Assembly: GCA_961205875.1 (NCBI GenBank)
Contig: OY540810.1
Coordinates: 19,592,001-19,656,000 of the forward strand
Length of the DNA: 64,000 nucleotides
Source: Sialis fuliginosa
Lineage: Eukaryota; Arthropoda; Insecta; Megaloptera; Sialidae
Direction: 5' to 3'
Under the pieces are notes generated by a model, which worked only from the letters and a program-made list of their open reading frames with translations, was not told where the DNA came from and made no database searches. Positions 1 through 12,538 of the stretch are shown here, in pieces (the stretch's first letter is position 1; the number at the start of each line of letters is the position of its first letter). The translations under genes and the position numbers were made by a program.

Positions 1-647
1 TTCATGGTTCTTAAAAGAATATTATATAAATTACGATTATTTCCTGAATTTTCATTTATTGGGTTCTATTCTATATCTTATATAAATTAAGTGTTACAGT
101 AGATCTTAACAAGAGTTTACAATAATTCAATGTTAAAATAAACTTATTGTCAGAGTTATGCACGAATACAACAATAGCAATAGAGTATAGTGTATCTACA
201 ATATTGTATACATCATCAACCTTGATTTACGACCGAGATTTATCGACAATTGAACAAATTTTCTTTAACTGAATACAAACACTTCAAAAATATCTTGTTT
301 TACTGAAACGTTAAAAACCACTAGAGGCCAAAGTCGTGAAATAATCATTACAGTAACCTAAAATATCCACACAACACCTGTTTATGTCAGGAGAAGCTTT
401 TATCATGCAGCGAAACATGGATAAAAATAAAGTTGACAACATTACAAATCCGCTGACGTTTCATCACCAAGCTGCTGATAAGGGTTGAGAGGGAATGATA
501 GTGGTAAGGGGTTGTCCCAGTACCAACATCTACTTGACGTTGACCTTGTCCCGTTAGATTTTATACAGAATGTTCCGGAATAGGTGATGGGATATTAAAT
601 ATATGTGATACCAATTCCACACATAATTAATATTTTTCATTTAATTT
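1..647. other. AT-rich spacer, nothing recognised
   Basis: No open frame over 60 codons and no clear repeat border. The stretch at about 440-560 is slightly richer in GC but shows no recognisable coding signal. Confidence 0.5.
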
Positions 648-1441
648 GGTTCATCGCAATATCGATGATACGAGAAGCTTTGTATCATTTTAGAATGAGA
701 CAAAAAAATTGTTCTTCGATTTCAAAATTTTAAAGTGATCTTTCCGTTTCAGGTCAAGACAAACACTTTTCGTCCCGTGTCTGTCCGTCCGTCTGTCTGT
801 CCCCTGAATCCTTGTTACACACATAACTCATGAACCACTGAACCGATATTAATAAAACTTGATAGGGGGTTGGGTTTGGCTTCAGGACGGTCCCATTTCA
901 AAATCATCAAAATCGTGTGTGATGGGGAGGGGTGACATCCCAAAATATTTATTTTTTCAAGATATCTCAAGAAGATACATGTTTCGTAAATATTTTATGG
1001 GATTTTTTTTATAGAACATTAAATTTCCTATAATATAGGTCTACAACGTTTGTTGTAAAATATTCCCTTACAAAGATTTATTTCAATTTAATTTTAAAAG
1101 TAGTGTTTTTTTTTTATATTTATATTTATTTTGACATATTAAATGTCATTTTGTCGTTTTAAATGTTATTTTGACGTTTGCATAGATTTAGATTTAAGGC
1201 TCTGTCAAACAGGAGGCAGACTGTCCGCGCGGATAGTCCGCTTCCTGTTTGACAGAGCCTTTAGTTTAAAATTGTCAAAAAAAAGAAAAATTTTGAACTA
1301 ATATTTTTTAGTAAAATTGTTGAAAAATTCACAGCAGAATGAAAAATTAAATAGTTAACCAATGCTAGGCAATTTATCTGAACACGGTTTTTATTTAAAT
1401 TGTTAATTAACTACCTTTGGTGAATTTAGCACGAGGAAGCA
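648..1441 (+). repeat. Interspersed repeat family A, copy 1
   Basis: Shares with copies at 11617-12206, 49710-50396, 58650-59232 and 59283-59842: a CGATGATACGAGAAGC-type start, a GTCTGTCCGTC-rich stretch, AACTCATGAACCACTGAACC, and an end near CGAGGAAGCACTGTGC. The ends carry a GCTTCCTCG/CGAGGAAGC inverted motif, suggesting a non-autonomous DNA element. Similarity continues some 30 bp past that motif in several copies, so the true borders are unsure. A 65-bp hairpin interrupts it. Confidence 0.7.
1197..1261. repeat. 65-bp GC-rich hairpin inside repeat A
   Basis: AGGCTCTGTCAAACAGGA pairs with its inverse at the other end, around a core of TCCGCGCGGA. It is missing from the equivalent place in the 49710 copy, so it was probably inserted as a miniature element. 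Confidence 0.65.
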
Positions 1442-4400
1442 CTGTGCATTTACTTGCCATATGTTTTTATAAAATGACACTTACTTTTTTATAGACATTA
1501 ATAAAAAAAGTGTTAGTAAATTCTGTGTTCTTTTAACCTTCTTAATGATTAATTAATAATAGTTGGGATTCCGGTATTTTAATCTCTAATCGAGATCCAA
1601 AAGGGATAGTAGAATTTTCGAAGGATCGTTATGTCCAGTCAATTAATTTTTTATTCTCTCTTTATCTTAAAACACAAATGTGTTTGTTTATAGCAAATAT
1701 TACATACGATTATTAATAATTCCAATATATGTTCATGTTATATGTAGTATAAAATCAATGACAAAATTTATAAAAAAATAGAAGATTTTACAGCAACATA
1801 TATAATAAATATAATCATACATTGATTATATTTAAAAGTGTCGCATAATGCTTCAGCAAATTCATAAAAAATTGAATGGAAGAGAATAGTGGAAACATTC
1901 TTTTCACATTCTACAGTTCGTCAATAAACCCCACACTCTAAGAAGTTGGCAACCCTATCAATAATCCCAATGCCTGAAATGTAAATCAGATTCATAATGA
2001 CGATCCTTCTTTTTTATGTACTCCGTTTTCTACAGAAAAAACTCTGTAAAAAGTACGGGAGGCATCATTTGACGAAAAGACATCCTTTTTACATACAATG
2101 AGTTTTTAAAAAGGAGAACGCAGTGGAATATGCCATTTATAAAAGTCATATGCATTTTTGGTAGTTTTTGTAAGGAAGTATGTATACGAATATAAAATGT
2201 CTTAATAACTTTACATTTTAAATATTATAGTCATATTTTCTAGCTTTATATTATAATTGACAAATGTCCATTTTATATGTGTGTCTAATTATGATATTTG
2301 CCATTATATTTAATAAATATAAATAAATATTTTATTTTAATAATAAGGTTAGTTTTTATTTCCACGATTAACAATGAGTAAACCATAATTAAAAATGTAA
2401 AGTTTTTGAAGAATTGCCAATAATAAACAATATTTATTTGAAGAGAAAATTCGCAGATTAATTAGGTTAAGGGTTAACAACACATCCCTTCTATTGAAAC
2501 GACAATTCAAATCATAACCATCAAAGCAACACGAACTTTTATCATAATCAGTTTATTCAACCTACCGACGATAAATACATACATAATAAACAAATACATA
2601 TCTTACGTAAAGTTATTCATAATGCATCTCATGATGTTAACACGAAAGTTGTCTGGTCATAAAGAGGAGGAAGGAGAAGGCAATCATTCATAGTCGATAT
2701 GTCAATAAATACCTTCACATTATAACTATCCATACTTCCATACACACATATATATGCATACAATTATAACAATGGTATTGTGGGTTCTCTAATATTGGAT
2801 ATGTCTGCAAACTTGTTTGATAGTGACAGACTCGCGACATGAGACTATAAAAATATATTAATTATTTATTTATGTCTAGTGGCGCGTTATGGCGGTTTAG
2901 GGCTCTAGGCAGAAAATAATTTTGAGCTTCATTTAACCCTTTGGACCCAAAAGTCGATTGTATTTTTCCCCTTCGATCCGAAATTCGACTATTAGTCCAC
3001 GACTCGAAAAAACACCGTTGCATGCGGAAATCGAATTTTATTTTAGAAAAAAATGTAAATGTAAGTGAAATATTCAGTAAAATCCTTCTCACCATCCTTT
3101 GTTTGTTAAATTTTATATTTATGTAAAATAAAATAAGACGTTTTACTAAAACATTTAAGAGAAAATGTAATAAAATAAAAATGAGACCATTTTTATGTTT
3201 ATTGGAAAATGCACATTTTTAGGAATAATAAAATATATAATAAAAGCAAAAATTGTTCCGAGATTTTTGAAAGTAAAGGAAAATTATTAATTTACGATTA
3301 CATTCTCTAAAAACCAACAAGACCGCCATTTATTAGGGTATTCCAAAAAATTAAAAAAATAATTTTTTTTTTAATATTGAATTTTTTTTCAAAATTTTCA
3401 AAACATTTCAAGAAACAATACTGACTCATTTTTGACTCGATTCGGCATTTGCGTATCATAATTTTACTCATCTTGAATTAATTGCATTAATTAATTCTTT
3501 CGCAGCGAGAACCGTACGAAATTGTAAAATAATTTTGTCTCGCATACTGGAATCGAATTAATACGCAAGCAAAATTTGATCAGTCGGTTCGGAAAAACGG
3601 TTCGATGGATCAATTTAAAAATTTACAGGGCTGTTGGAGGTACATTAAGCTGTAAAATCATCTGGCAACATTAATCTTCCCATCAATATTTGTAAAGTAG
3701 CGATAGATTTACTAAAAGAACATAAAAGGTCATTTTTTTGTACTTTTTCACAAAAACATTTTTTCTAATAAAGTCATGAAAGGGTCTTGTAGGAAATTTA
3801 TTCAAGTTTTTAAAACTGCCCTTAAATTTACTGTTTAATCATTAGTTGCTGATATATTGATGATCGAAGACAAAAGAATCATTTTTCATTTAAAGGCAGA
3901 TATCTCGGCGAAAAAAAATTGAGAGAGACAAAAAAAAAGCAAATAAAAGCTGAATAAACAAGTTAACTGACCAATGCATTGGTTTAACTGATAAAAAATT
4001 TCCCAAGCCCGAGGACCCTTAAAATTTTTTTTTTAAATTTGAAAATTTTTGTGTCCCACTATTTCTTTTGATTGCGCGATAACCGTAACTCAAAAAAAAT
4101 TATGCTAAAAAATCTCAAAACTAAAAACTTGACGCTTTAAAATGCTTTTTGTTTTATTTCGATACGACCATTTTTCACAAAGCACTTTAAAAAACACCCA
4201 AAAAAAATGTTTAAATTCTTGTTCCTTTAATTGTTTGGATGAGTGTAGTTGTTGAGTGTAATGATGTAATGTACTGCATCGTTTAAAAAAATGTTAACAA
4301 AACTTTTTTTATTAATATTTTTATTTTGTTTTATAAGTATAGATATTTCGCAGAATTTACAGGCGATTCAAACATATTTTTCAATTTTAATAATAGCTTA

Positions 4401-5016
4401 AATTAATTAATTTAGTTGATTGATTATCATTTTCTGGCAAATAGTCGTATTAATAAGCTAAACGAAAATTTCGATATAGAGGACCACGACTTAAATAATA
4501 ATCGATAATCTTTTTTTTAACATGAAATTTTCATTGAAATTCGCCAGAAAACTCATATGACACTGTTATAGGTATACACAATATGTGCAAAATTGTGGAT
4601 GATTTCATGCCGCTAATTCAATTAGCACCTAAATCAATATGCCGTGAGTCCTCGCTGAAACGAGCATTTTGCAAACAAATCAAATTGTAATTCTAAAGAC
4701 ATACATATGCACAGCTGCCTACACAAATTCCACATTCTTTACGTTTTGAAGGAGTACCTTAGATTAGGTTAATACAATCAGAATCTAACTTATCTCGAAC
4801 ACAATTTTTCGATCCTATCACTATACTTCCATTTCCTTCGGAAGTAAAAATTTACAAAGTAGTCACTCGTATACAGAGTGGGTATAGAATACTAATTACT
4901 GAAAAAAGCTGTTAATAATAAGAGATAAATAGTTAAATATCTTTTCTATGCGAAATATATTATTTATTTATAGAAATTTAAGCCGTTCAAATGCTAAAAC
5001 GATTAAGTGCTAAACC
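1442..5016. other. AT-rich spacer without gene
   Basis: Short chance frames only. Positions 2875-3010 are less AT-rich and resemble the end of an old repeat, but no second end was found. Confidence 0.5.
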
Positions 5017-5456
5017 CAGCGATTCTCAACCTGTAGGGCGCGCACCCCTAGGAGGGTGTGATAAAACTAAATGGGAGGCGCATATCGAGAAAAAATATTT
5101 TTAAACAATTTATTTAATTTACTGAAAGAAAAGCAATAAAATACATTCTGACATAATAAAAAATAATATACACGTTTACATTTACACTGATATAAATAAT
5201 ACACTTAAGTATAAATAGGATTGTATCAGAACTGCACAATGTATTTAATAATTAACTTATCAGTATTAAATTAAAAAAAAAAAAATTATTATTAGCGACT
5301 CCCTTGGGCCTGTCTTACAAAATACAATTAAATTAAGTTAAATAAAAATTTATATTACAATTACAGCACGATTTCAGTGAAACTTATTGTATGAAGGGGG
5401 GATGAGAATTGTGATTGAAAATTGGGTCGCAAATACTAAAAGGTTGAGAAACGCTG
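5017..5456. mobile_element. hAT-like MITE, CAGCGATTCTCAACC ends
   Basis: The left end CAGCGATTCTCAACCTG and right end GGTTGAGAAACGCTG are inverted, the classic hAT terminal form. Flanking 8-mers GCTAAACC and GCTTAACC agree at 7 of 8 positions. No transposase; 440 bp. Confidence 0.85.
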
Positions 5457-8002
5457 GCTTAACCGAAAAATTCGATATTTTATATGCATATTTAGTATGT
5501 TTATACATTTTTGACAACTAATGTAAGCTCTTCATTTAATAATTTTGTTAAAAACATTTCAACATCCTTAATTTTTGTTTTTCTTTCTTGAAAATTGATG
5601 AAAGTATTAACTGAATTTTTTCCGGTATTGTAGTACAGTTGTATCTCATAATAAAACAAACGAACAAAGGAACCGTGTGAAATAACTTTTACCACAACTT
5701 TAAAAGGTGACTTCATACCGCCACGCTAATATTTTTTCTCATTTCCTTTTGTAGTAGGTTGTGTAATATCAGAAAGAATGTTGGTTTACCATCTCGTTGT
5801 TAAACGCAATATTTGGTAATTTAAAATACTTCCTAAATATGGTTATTTGTTAATTTTCTACTTTTAACACCTTTTTAAATGAATATGTGTGAACCGTGTA
5901 TGACATTTTCAAATTAACTTTTTGTTAAATTCATTATTCATAATATTATAAGGAGTGTACGATTTTATTCCGGTTCCCAGTTCTAGTTTTGCCGAAATTT
6001 TGAAATTTTATTATTACTCTACTAAGAAATTCATATACGTTATATTTGTTTAAAAAATCAAACATAAATGTAATAATTATGATATAACAACATTTTATTC
6101 ACAACAATTTTAATACAAACAATCATTTAATAACACAAATGCAGTTTTTTACATTTTACATAAGTATGGTTGTAGTTATAACATTAATAGATTGAACTTA
6201 ATTATTCAACTTATTTGTTAATTTACCAAATTTAATTTGTTTATAATTGAAGAAAGGGGTCACGGCGGTCTTAGGGCACTTGATACTTAAAGCTAATAGT
6301 GTAGCTATATTTAAAAAAAAAAGTTTACGTCTGTAGGATCGCGCCAAGCATGTATTCTTGATTATACATATATGAGTATTGTTCATGAGTACATATTCCA
6401 TTATAACTTTACGATACGTTATTACAAAACAAAAACAAATCGTTCTCGTGCCTTTATAAACGAATCTGGTGCATAAATATTTATTTTACATATGAAATAT
6501 ATACACAGAGCATGTAATGTTAGTGATAATTAGGATACAGTTGTAACAGCAGTAATAGCTATAACAATAGTAGAACGTTTTCCTTCAATAATAAGATTAT
6601 TATTTTACCCTTTTTATTTTAATATGAAAACAATAACACAAAATAGACACAGTTTTAGTTGTTCAATTTATTGGTAAATAAATTAAATACTAAATGACTT
6701 TGTTTCAGAAATAAAGTATTTCATTAGTTAAAAACCCGAAAGTTCGTCACTACAAAATCATGTAAAATCTTACTGTATTATATATGAAACAAAACATAAA
6801 ATATATGTTTCCATAACTGAATTATAATTCAGATGTTATATTACAACTCACCAATGGTCTATTATCAAACTGGTGGTTTATTACAACTTCTGTAATCTGT
6901 ACTTATGTCATTTATATTTAAACACGAACATTTATAATGAATTGGCAAGTACCTGTTGAAATAGAACATTTACAGTTTTCTTATTTGTGTGTTAAATATG
7001 TAATACGTATTTATATAAATGACGAAAGGTATTTATTTGTATCACGAATAATTTAGAAATAAACTATTAATAATACTTATATAGGTATAAAAATGTGGAT
7101 ATATGAATTTACGAGCATTTAATAAATAAAATATATTTAATGTTTATATAGAATATTCAGTGTAATATCTAATGTCTAATATTATTTATCTTTTTCAGGT
7201 GAGTGTTACATGAGATCATTTTCGCCATAATTGTAAGTATCATAATATAATTTAACACATAAAAAATGCTCATCATATAAAAGAGTAAATATAATACTAT
7301 ACTAATCACAATTTAGAAAAAATAGTAAAATACATTTTCGGTTGATAGGTATATTCAATCTTGATGGATTGGAACACATTGATTTAAAATTATAACACAA
7401 TGTTGAATCTTAAAAAAATACTTCATGGGGGAAATAAAAATTTCTGATGCATTAAATTAGGAAAAAAATGTATTAGGTAAATTACTTTTTTGTTTTCTGG
7501 AAAGTACTAAATATATTCTAGTACCAAAATTACTAAATCGATAAAAAATAAAGTCACAATGGCATCAACACTTTTGCGTTATAAAGAAGAGATGTGTAAT
7601 TCACGAATCATTCGTTTTTCGAACGTATCTTTCCAGTGAACGAGTTGACTAGAGTCAGTATTTAAAAAAGCATTCTTTTTTTCACTTCAGCGATAGTAGA
7701 ATTACCAATCTTTTTCGCCACAGGTAGCGTTGCTAGTTAAAATACATATCGTCGTTACGCCTGCAAAACCAGCTATATGGTATTTTTTGATAGAATAGCT
7801 TTATGATGCTAAACGTTAGAATAAAACTGCTTTGCAACAGTTGATAATAACTTGCTTCCAAAAGACTGCTGATCATATATGTACATTAATATAATGTGGA
7901 GGAGTTATTATTAAATTTTTATTATCTCCTGAAAAAGTATACTCCTGCAACGACGATATAATGTTCTTATAACGGAACAACAGAAGATATTGAATGATTT
8001 AA
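5457..8002. other. AT-rich spacer without gene
   Basis: Only short frames. A 71-codon minus-strand frame (5501-5716) starts with ATG but matches no family I know and lacks supporting signals. Confidence 0.5.
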
Positions 8003-8640
8003 GGGCGAACATATGAGTAGACGGCGGAAAAAATAGGTGAAATTATGGAATTATTATCTCAAAAACTATTTGTTCGATTTCATCCAGGTTTATTTTATTC
8101 TAAAGTATACATATACATATGTACATATATTGAGGTATGTTTACAATTTTTTTATCGACTGAAAGCGCTGCTGTCGTGGCCGGAGTAAAACATATCCCTC
8201 GATGCGGTTCCCAAGATTACTGGCAGACGGTTGATCTGAAACAAAAATTTACAATCTTTGAAATTTTTGTTTCAGATCAACCGTCTGCCAGTAATCTTGG
8301 GAACCGCATCGAGGGATATGTTTTACTCCGGCCACGACAGCAGCGCTTTCAGTCGATAAAAAAATTGTAAACATACATTTCAAAGAGATTGTAAATTTTT
8401 TTAACTCAATTTTTTTATCAAGCCGGAAACTGTGGTTGAAGAATGAACGTTACGTTTAATCAGGCGCCATTTCGTGTTTTTTTTGTTTTTTTTTTTTCAA
8501 AAAATTTTACGTACCGAAGGGCATCATACATTAACAAGAATCTCTTTGAAATTTCAGTTTCAGATCAACCAACTGCCGGTAATCCTGGGAACCTCATCGA
8601 AAAATGATTTGAGTCAATAAAAAGACTCATTTTCCCATCT
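8003..8640. mobile_element. TTAA-type fold-back element, copy 1
   Basis: Begins after TTAA (7999-8002) with GGGCGAACATATGAG and AGACGGCGG, shared with the right end of the copy at 56225-56843. It contains a perfect palindrome (8135-8376) and, at about 8560-8610, a further partial copy of the same exon-like unit. The right end is degraded, so the border near 8640 is approximate. The TTAA flank suggests a piggyBac-type relative. Confidence 0.6.
8135..8376. repeat. Perfect palindrome, 116-bp arms, 10-nt loop
   Basis: Arms 8135-8250 and 8261-8376 are exact inverses. Each contains TGTTTCAG followed by a 27-codon open unit starting INRLPVILGTASRD (right arm 8276-8356 plus strand; left arm 8155-8235 minus strand), GC-rich against the AT-rich surroundings. 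The opposite-frame reading (SAAVVAGVKH...) is the shadow. Confidence 0.9.
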
Positions 8641-8975
8641 CTAGTAAACAGTATGCTGACAATGACTCGAACAAGTTAAATTAAAGAATTGCCACATAAC
8701 TGCAGAGATTGTGATCTATAAATACAACTGTTTATTATCCCACGAGGAAACGTAAATCTGCATGCGAAACCATATTTTACATAAATCAAGCCTACGTACA
8801 TATATGCATGTGCTTATTTAAAATTAAAATACATACGGTTTTTCATTCGTTGTGAAAATGAAAAAATAAACCGTCTCGATGTTCACGTTTTCTAAACAAA
8901 TTGTTTAATTTAAAATGTGTGTAAGTAATACATCATTAACATTAAATTCACGTGTTTATTTTTGTTATACTTTAA

Positions 8976-10016
8976 AGCCTAGTTCAGACTAGGCTAGTAG
9001 TTAAGGCCTTACATCTAATGTATTATCTAATTTTGGCAATTTTTTTTATTGGCTTAAATGATGTATAAACATTAAACATCTTAAAAATAATATTCAAAAG
9101 GAATTATAGGCGACTTTTTTTATTTTTAGAGCTCACTTTTCCAAGTGTTTCTGAACGAAATAACCTAGATGGTGATAGAGATTGAAATAGAGATTGAAAA
9201 ATTGATATTTTTTAATAATCGTGTGTTTTTCGATGGGAAAACTCATGTACGAGAATTTTTTTTTTGTTCTGGATGTTGATCCATAGAAGTTCTTTTTCCG
9301 CAGTGGAGCACATAACAAAAAAAGATGCACTCAATGTAGCAGCGCTAAAGTCATCATTTTGTTTTATTTTCATTAAAAAATGTGTATGTTTTGAGACATG
9401 TACAATAAACCCTTCAAATTTCATTTGATTGTTTAATTTTTTTATTCTAAAAATGGCGATTAGTTGCAAGTTAAGTCAAGTAGCAAGTAATTTAGTAACT
9501 AAACAGACAAATGTAGTCGAGTAATTTTAAATTGTTAAATTTAAACCATTTAGTCGAGTTAATCCATTTTATTTTATTTTTGTTTTTTTGGTCGAGTAGT
9601 AACCCCCACCACCCCCCACTAAATACTAAATAAGTTACTAAACAAATCTGAACGCGATATCTTTAGTTGCTGCACAAATTAAAACAACTCTTCGTCATTC
9701 TAATTAATGTTACAAAGTATTCTTTGGGTTATTTTAACTCTTAATTCCTTGAGGACATTTGTAGCTCCTAGTGCATCTCTCCTAATGATCCATTTTCTTA
9801 TCATTCTTTTTTATTTTCTCTCGTTAATTTCTTCCTCCACTTGTTCTAATATATCATTACAAATAAATAAATACATCGATTTATTTTTACTTTGTTACCC
9901 TGTACAAGTGTACACTGTTCATCTGTAGTCCGGGCACTTTTCAGTTCCTAAAACATTTAGTGGTAAGTAAATCACTCGCTACTCAACTAAAATACTAGCC
10001 TAGTGTGAACCAGGCT
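8976..10016. mobile_element. TIR element, AGCCTAGTTCAGACTAGGCTAGTA ends
   Basis: The first 25 or so bases of the left end (AGCCTAGTTC, ACTAGGCTAGTA) are matched in inverse at 9990-10016 (TACTAGCCTAGTGTGAACC, AGGCT). TTAA occurs at both borders (8972-8975 and 10016-10019), offset by one base. No transposase frame; the short minus-strand frames at 9133-9469 are not recognisable. Confidence 0.65.
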
Positions 10017-10266
10017 TAAGGAGGTTGTATAGTTACTGTACTTTTTATTATATTTTATTAAATTGAGGATTATATTCTATTTCTATTAAGATAATATTGT
10101 TTTCGATAAATATGAAACAAGGATTGTCTTGGCTCAATCCATTTTTTTTCTGTATAGGTATGAGGTGCTAAGACTCAACAATTAAGATTTAAACATTGTC
10201 CGAGGCTTGACCTGCTGTAAGAATAACTAATTTACAAAAAAATGTCGACTATTTTGTGAAGATATA

Positions 10267-10792
10267 AGGTACTGGCACCAGTTATGGTCGCTATAAGAAC
10301 AAGATTTACTGTTTTTGTGATTGCCGGACTTCTTTTTTGTAATTTTCAAGAACTCATATTACTAATCAAACAAGTAACTCTTTATTTAATCAATTTAATT
10401 ACCAAAGTCCGCAAATATAGTTTGTTTTTTAAATTATGGCCTTTTATTTTGTTTATGTTTTTGTCCAGTTATGAGCTCGCAGTGATGGACATTTGCTCAT
10501 GATTACAAAATGATGTATACTACGACACAAAAGATAATAGAAACAATGTAAAACAGTTGCTATGATAATATAATAATTAATAAATAAATCATACTAATAA
10601 TTAGTTTAAATGTCCACCATTTTGACACCTATTGGCCGATTGTCATTAAATCACGGTATACGACAGTTAAATGTATATAGATCAATATTCAGAAATGGTA
10701 GTAATCAAATATCAACAAATATTTCTAATTCAGTTCATTCAATTAAAAAATAGCCATTACTGTTGTCATGTCCAAAACTGGTGCCAGTACCT
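10267..10792 (+). mobile_element. TA-flanked MITE, AGGTACTGGCACCAGT ends, copy 1
   Basis: The inverted ends AGGTACTGGCACCAGT / ACTGGTGCCAGTACCT are flanked by TA on each side, the target of Tc1/mariner elements. Two other copies lie at 16833-17301 and 23295-23791. Confidence 0.85.
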
Positions 10793-11470
10793 TACAATGT
10801 TTTTAAAACACACACATCGTTAGTTCGTTTTAATTCCGTGTAGGTGGAATTTGCTATCTAAAAAGTACATAGCCATTTCAGCAATACTCCGAAACTAGAT
10901 AAGTGCACTTTATTGTTATAAATCAACATTAATTTCATGTCATTTGGAACAAAAAAGGACCACAACAATACACCGCGGTCAAAAATAGAAGCGAACATAA
11001 CACATAATTGCAGATGATATCATGTTTTTAATGACGTTTACATTCGCATTTATTATTTGAAAATATCATCAAACGAACTATGTTATGTAAACAAATAACA
11101 TTTTAAGTAATAATGAGAATATTAATTAATAATTAAAATCGATAATAATTAATTATAAATAATTACTTGACGTGACTTAAAATTGTATCTATTTCGAATT
11201 TACATAGTAATTGATTAAAATCCGTTGTGAGTTTAAATAACTGTCAATAGAAAATATAATCAAAAATAACAATTTAAATTGATCAGAAACTATTTTATCA
11301 ATTAACAACGTCAGGTAACACGTAATTGGCTAAGTGCCAGAGCTTTGTATAAATGACGCTTATTTATAAATAACAATGACAAATATATTTTTTTTTTTAA
11401 TTAAAGTTTCCACATAAAACCATATGTAAGGTGAATAGTTCTTTTTTAAACTATCAGTCAATATTTGTGG

Positions 11471-12538
11471 TAGCTAGGACTGCGCTGCACAAGAAGAGAG
11501 TTATGTAAGCTTCGTTTCTATCTTGGTCTCGAATTTTACAACTTAAGCCGGTCTCGTCTCTATTTCTTCTCGTACACGTAACCGAAACCGAGTGGATAAA
11601 TAGTCGGGTCGTGTGAATTAAAAAACATCTGCTAAGTGAATGCACAGTGCTTCCTCGTGGTCAATTCAACAAAGAGAGTTAAATATCAAACAATTATAAT
11701 GTTTGACAATTTCAATCTAAATCTAAATTTTTCTGCTAATGCAAACGTCAAAATGACATTAAATATGGCAAAGTAAATAACAGTTGTAAACGATTTTTAA
11801 AGTTAATTGAGAGAAATCTTTCTAAGGAAATATGTTACATTATGGTGACCTATATTATAGAAAATTGAATGTTCCACAAACAAGATTCTATAAAATTTTC
11901 ACGTAACATGTGTAATTCTTGAAATATCTTCCAAAAATAAATATCCTCCTTACATACGATATTAATGATTTTTAAATGGAACCGTCCTCAAGCCAGACCC
12001 AACCAACTAACCAAGTTTCATTAATATCGGTTTAGTGGTTCATGAGTTATGCGTGTAACAAGGATTCAAGGGACAGACAGACAGACACGGAACATTTGAC
12101 ATGAAACGGAAAGATCAAGTTAAAATTATTAAATCTGAGGACATTTTTTTTTTTCATTTTAAAACGATCACAAAGTTTCTCGTATCTTCGATATGACGAG
12201 GAAGCAAAAATCAATTTCTTATTAAATAATCAAAATTTTAGATATATTTAACGAATCTTGTTATAACGGTAGATATTTTATTGTAATTATTGATTTATAG
12301 AATATAAAATAGAAAATGTTAATTTATTATTGGTATACCTTTAAAAGCAAGACTCTTTTAAATAAAATTGATGTCGTTTCATTATCAGTCTCGTCTCGTC
12401 TCGTCTCGTCAAAATTTTAGACGATTTCGTCTCGGTCTCACTTTGTTAAAATTCAAGTTGTATCATCTCGTACAAATTTAATCTCATCTCGATCTCGTTT
12501 CGAGACCGAGAAAAGTCTCATCTCGGCGTGTAGCCCTA
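11471..12538. mobile_element. GAGAC-rich hAT-like element interrupted by repeat A
   Basis: The left end TAGGACTGCGC (11475) and right end GCGTGTAGCCCTA are inverted; flanks ATTTGTGG (11463-11470) and ATTTGTGA (12539-12546) agree at 7 of 8. The interior is full of TCTCG/GTCTCG runs on both sides of an inserted repeat A copy. A related element lies at 16389-16785. Confidence 0.65.
11617..12206 (-). repeat. Interspersed repeat family A, copy 2 (nested)
   Basis: Minus-strand copy sitting inside the GAGAC element. TGCTTCCTCGT (11648) and ACGAGGAAGCA (ends 12206) are exact inverses. It shares the CTCATGAGTTATGCG... and GACAGACAGACA interior with the other copies. Confidence 0.7.

Noticed and set aside
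5501-5716. 71-codon minus-strand ATG frame
   Set aside because: No recognisable family, no neighbouring exon and no supporting signals; possible but unsupported.
8137-8370. 77-codon plus-strand frame SAAVVAGVKH... in the palindrome, also present at 56239
   Set aside because: Differences between copies all change the residue in this frame, while the inverse frame shows silent changes, so this is the shadow frame.
8135-8376. tRNA-derived SINE (GTCGTGGCCGGAGT resembles a tRNA-Ser A box)
   Set aside because: Spacing to the nearest B-box-like sequence is too short and the B box is poor; a coding-derived origin fits better.
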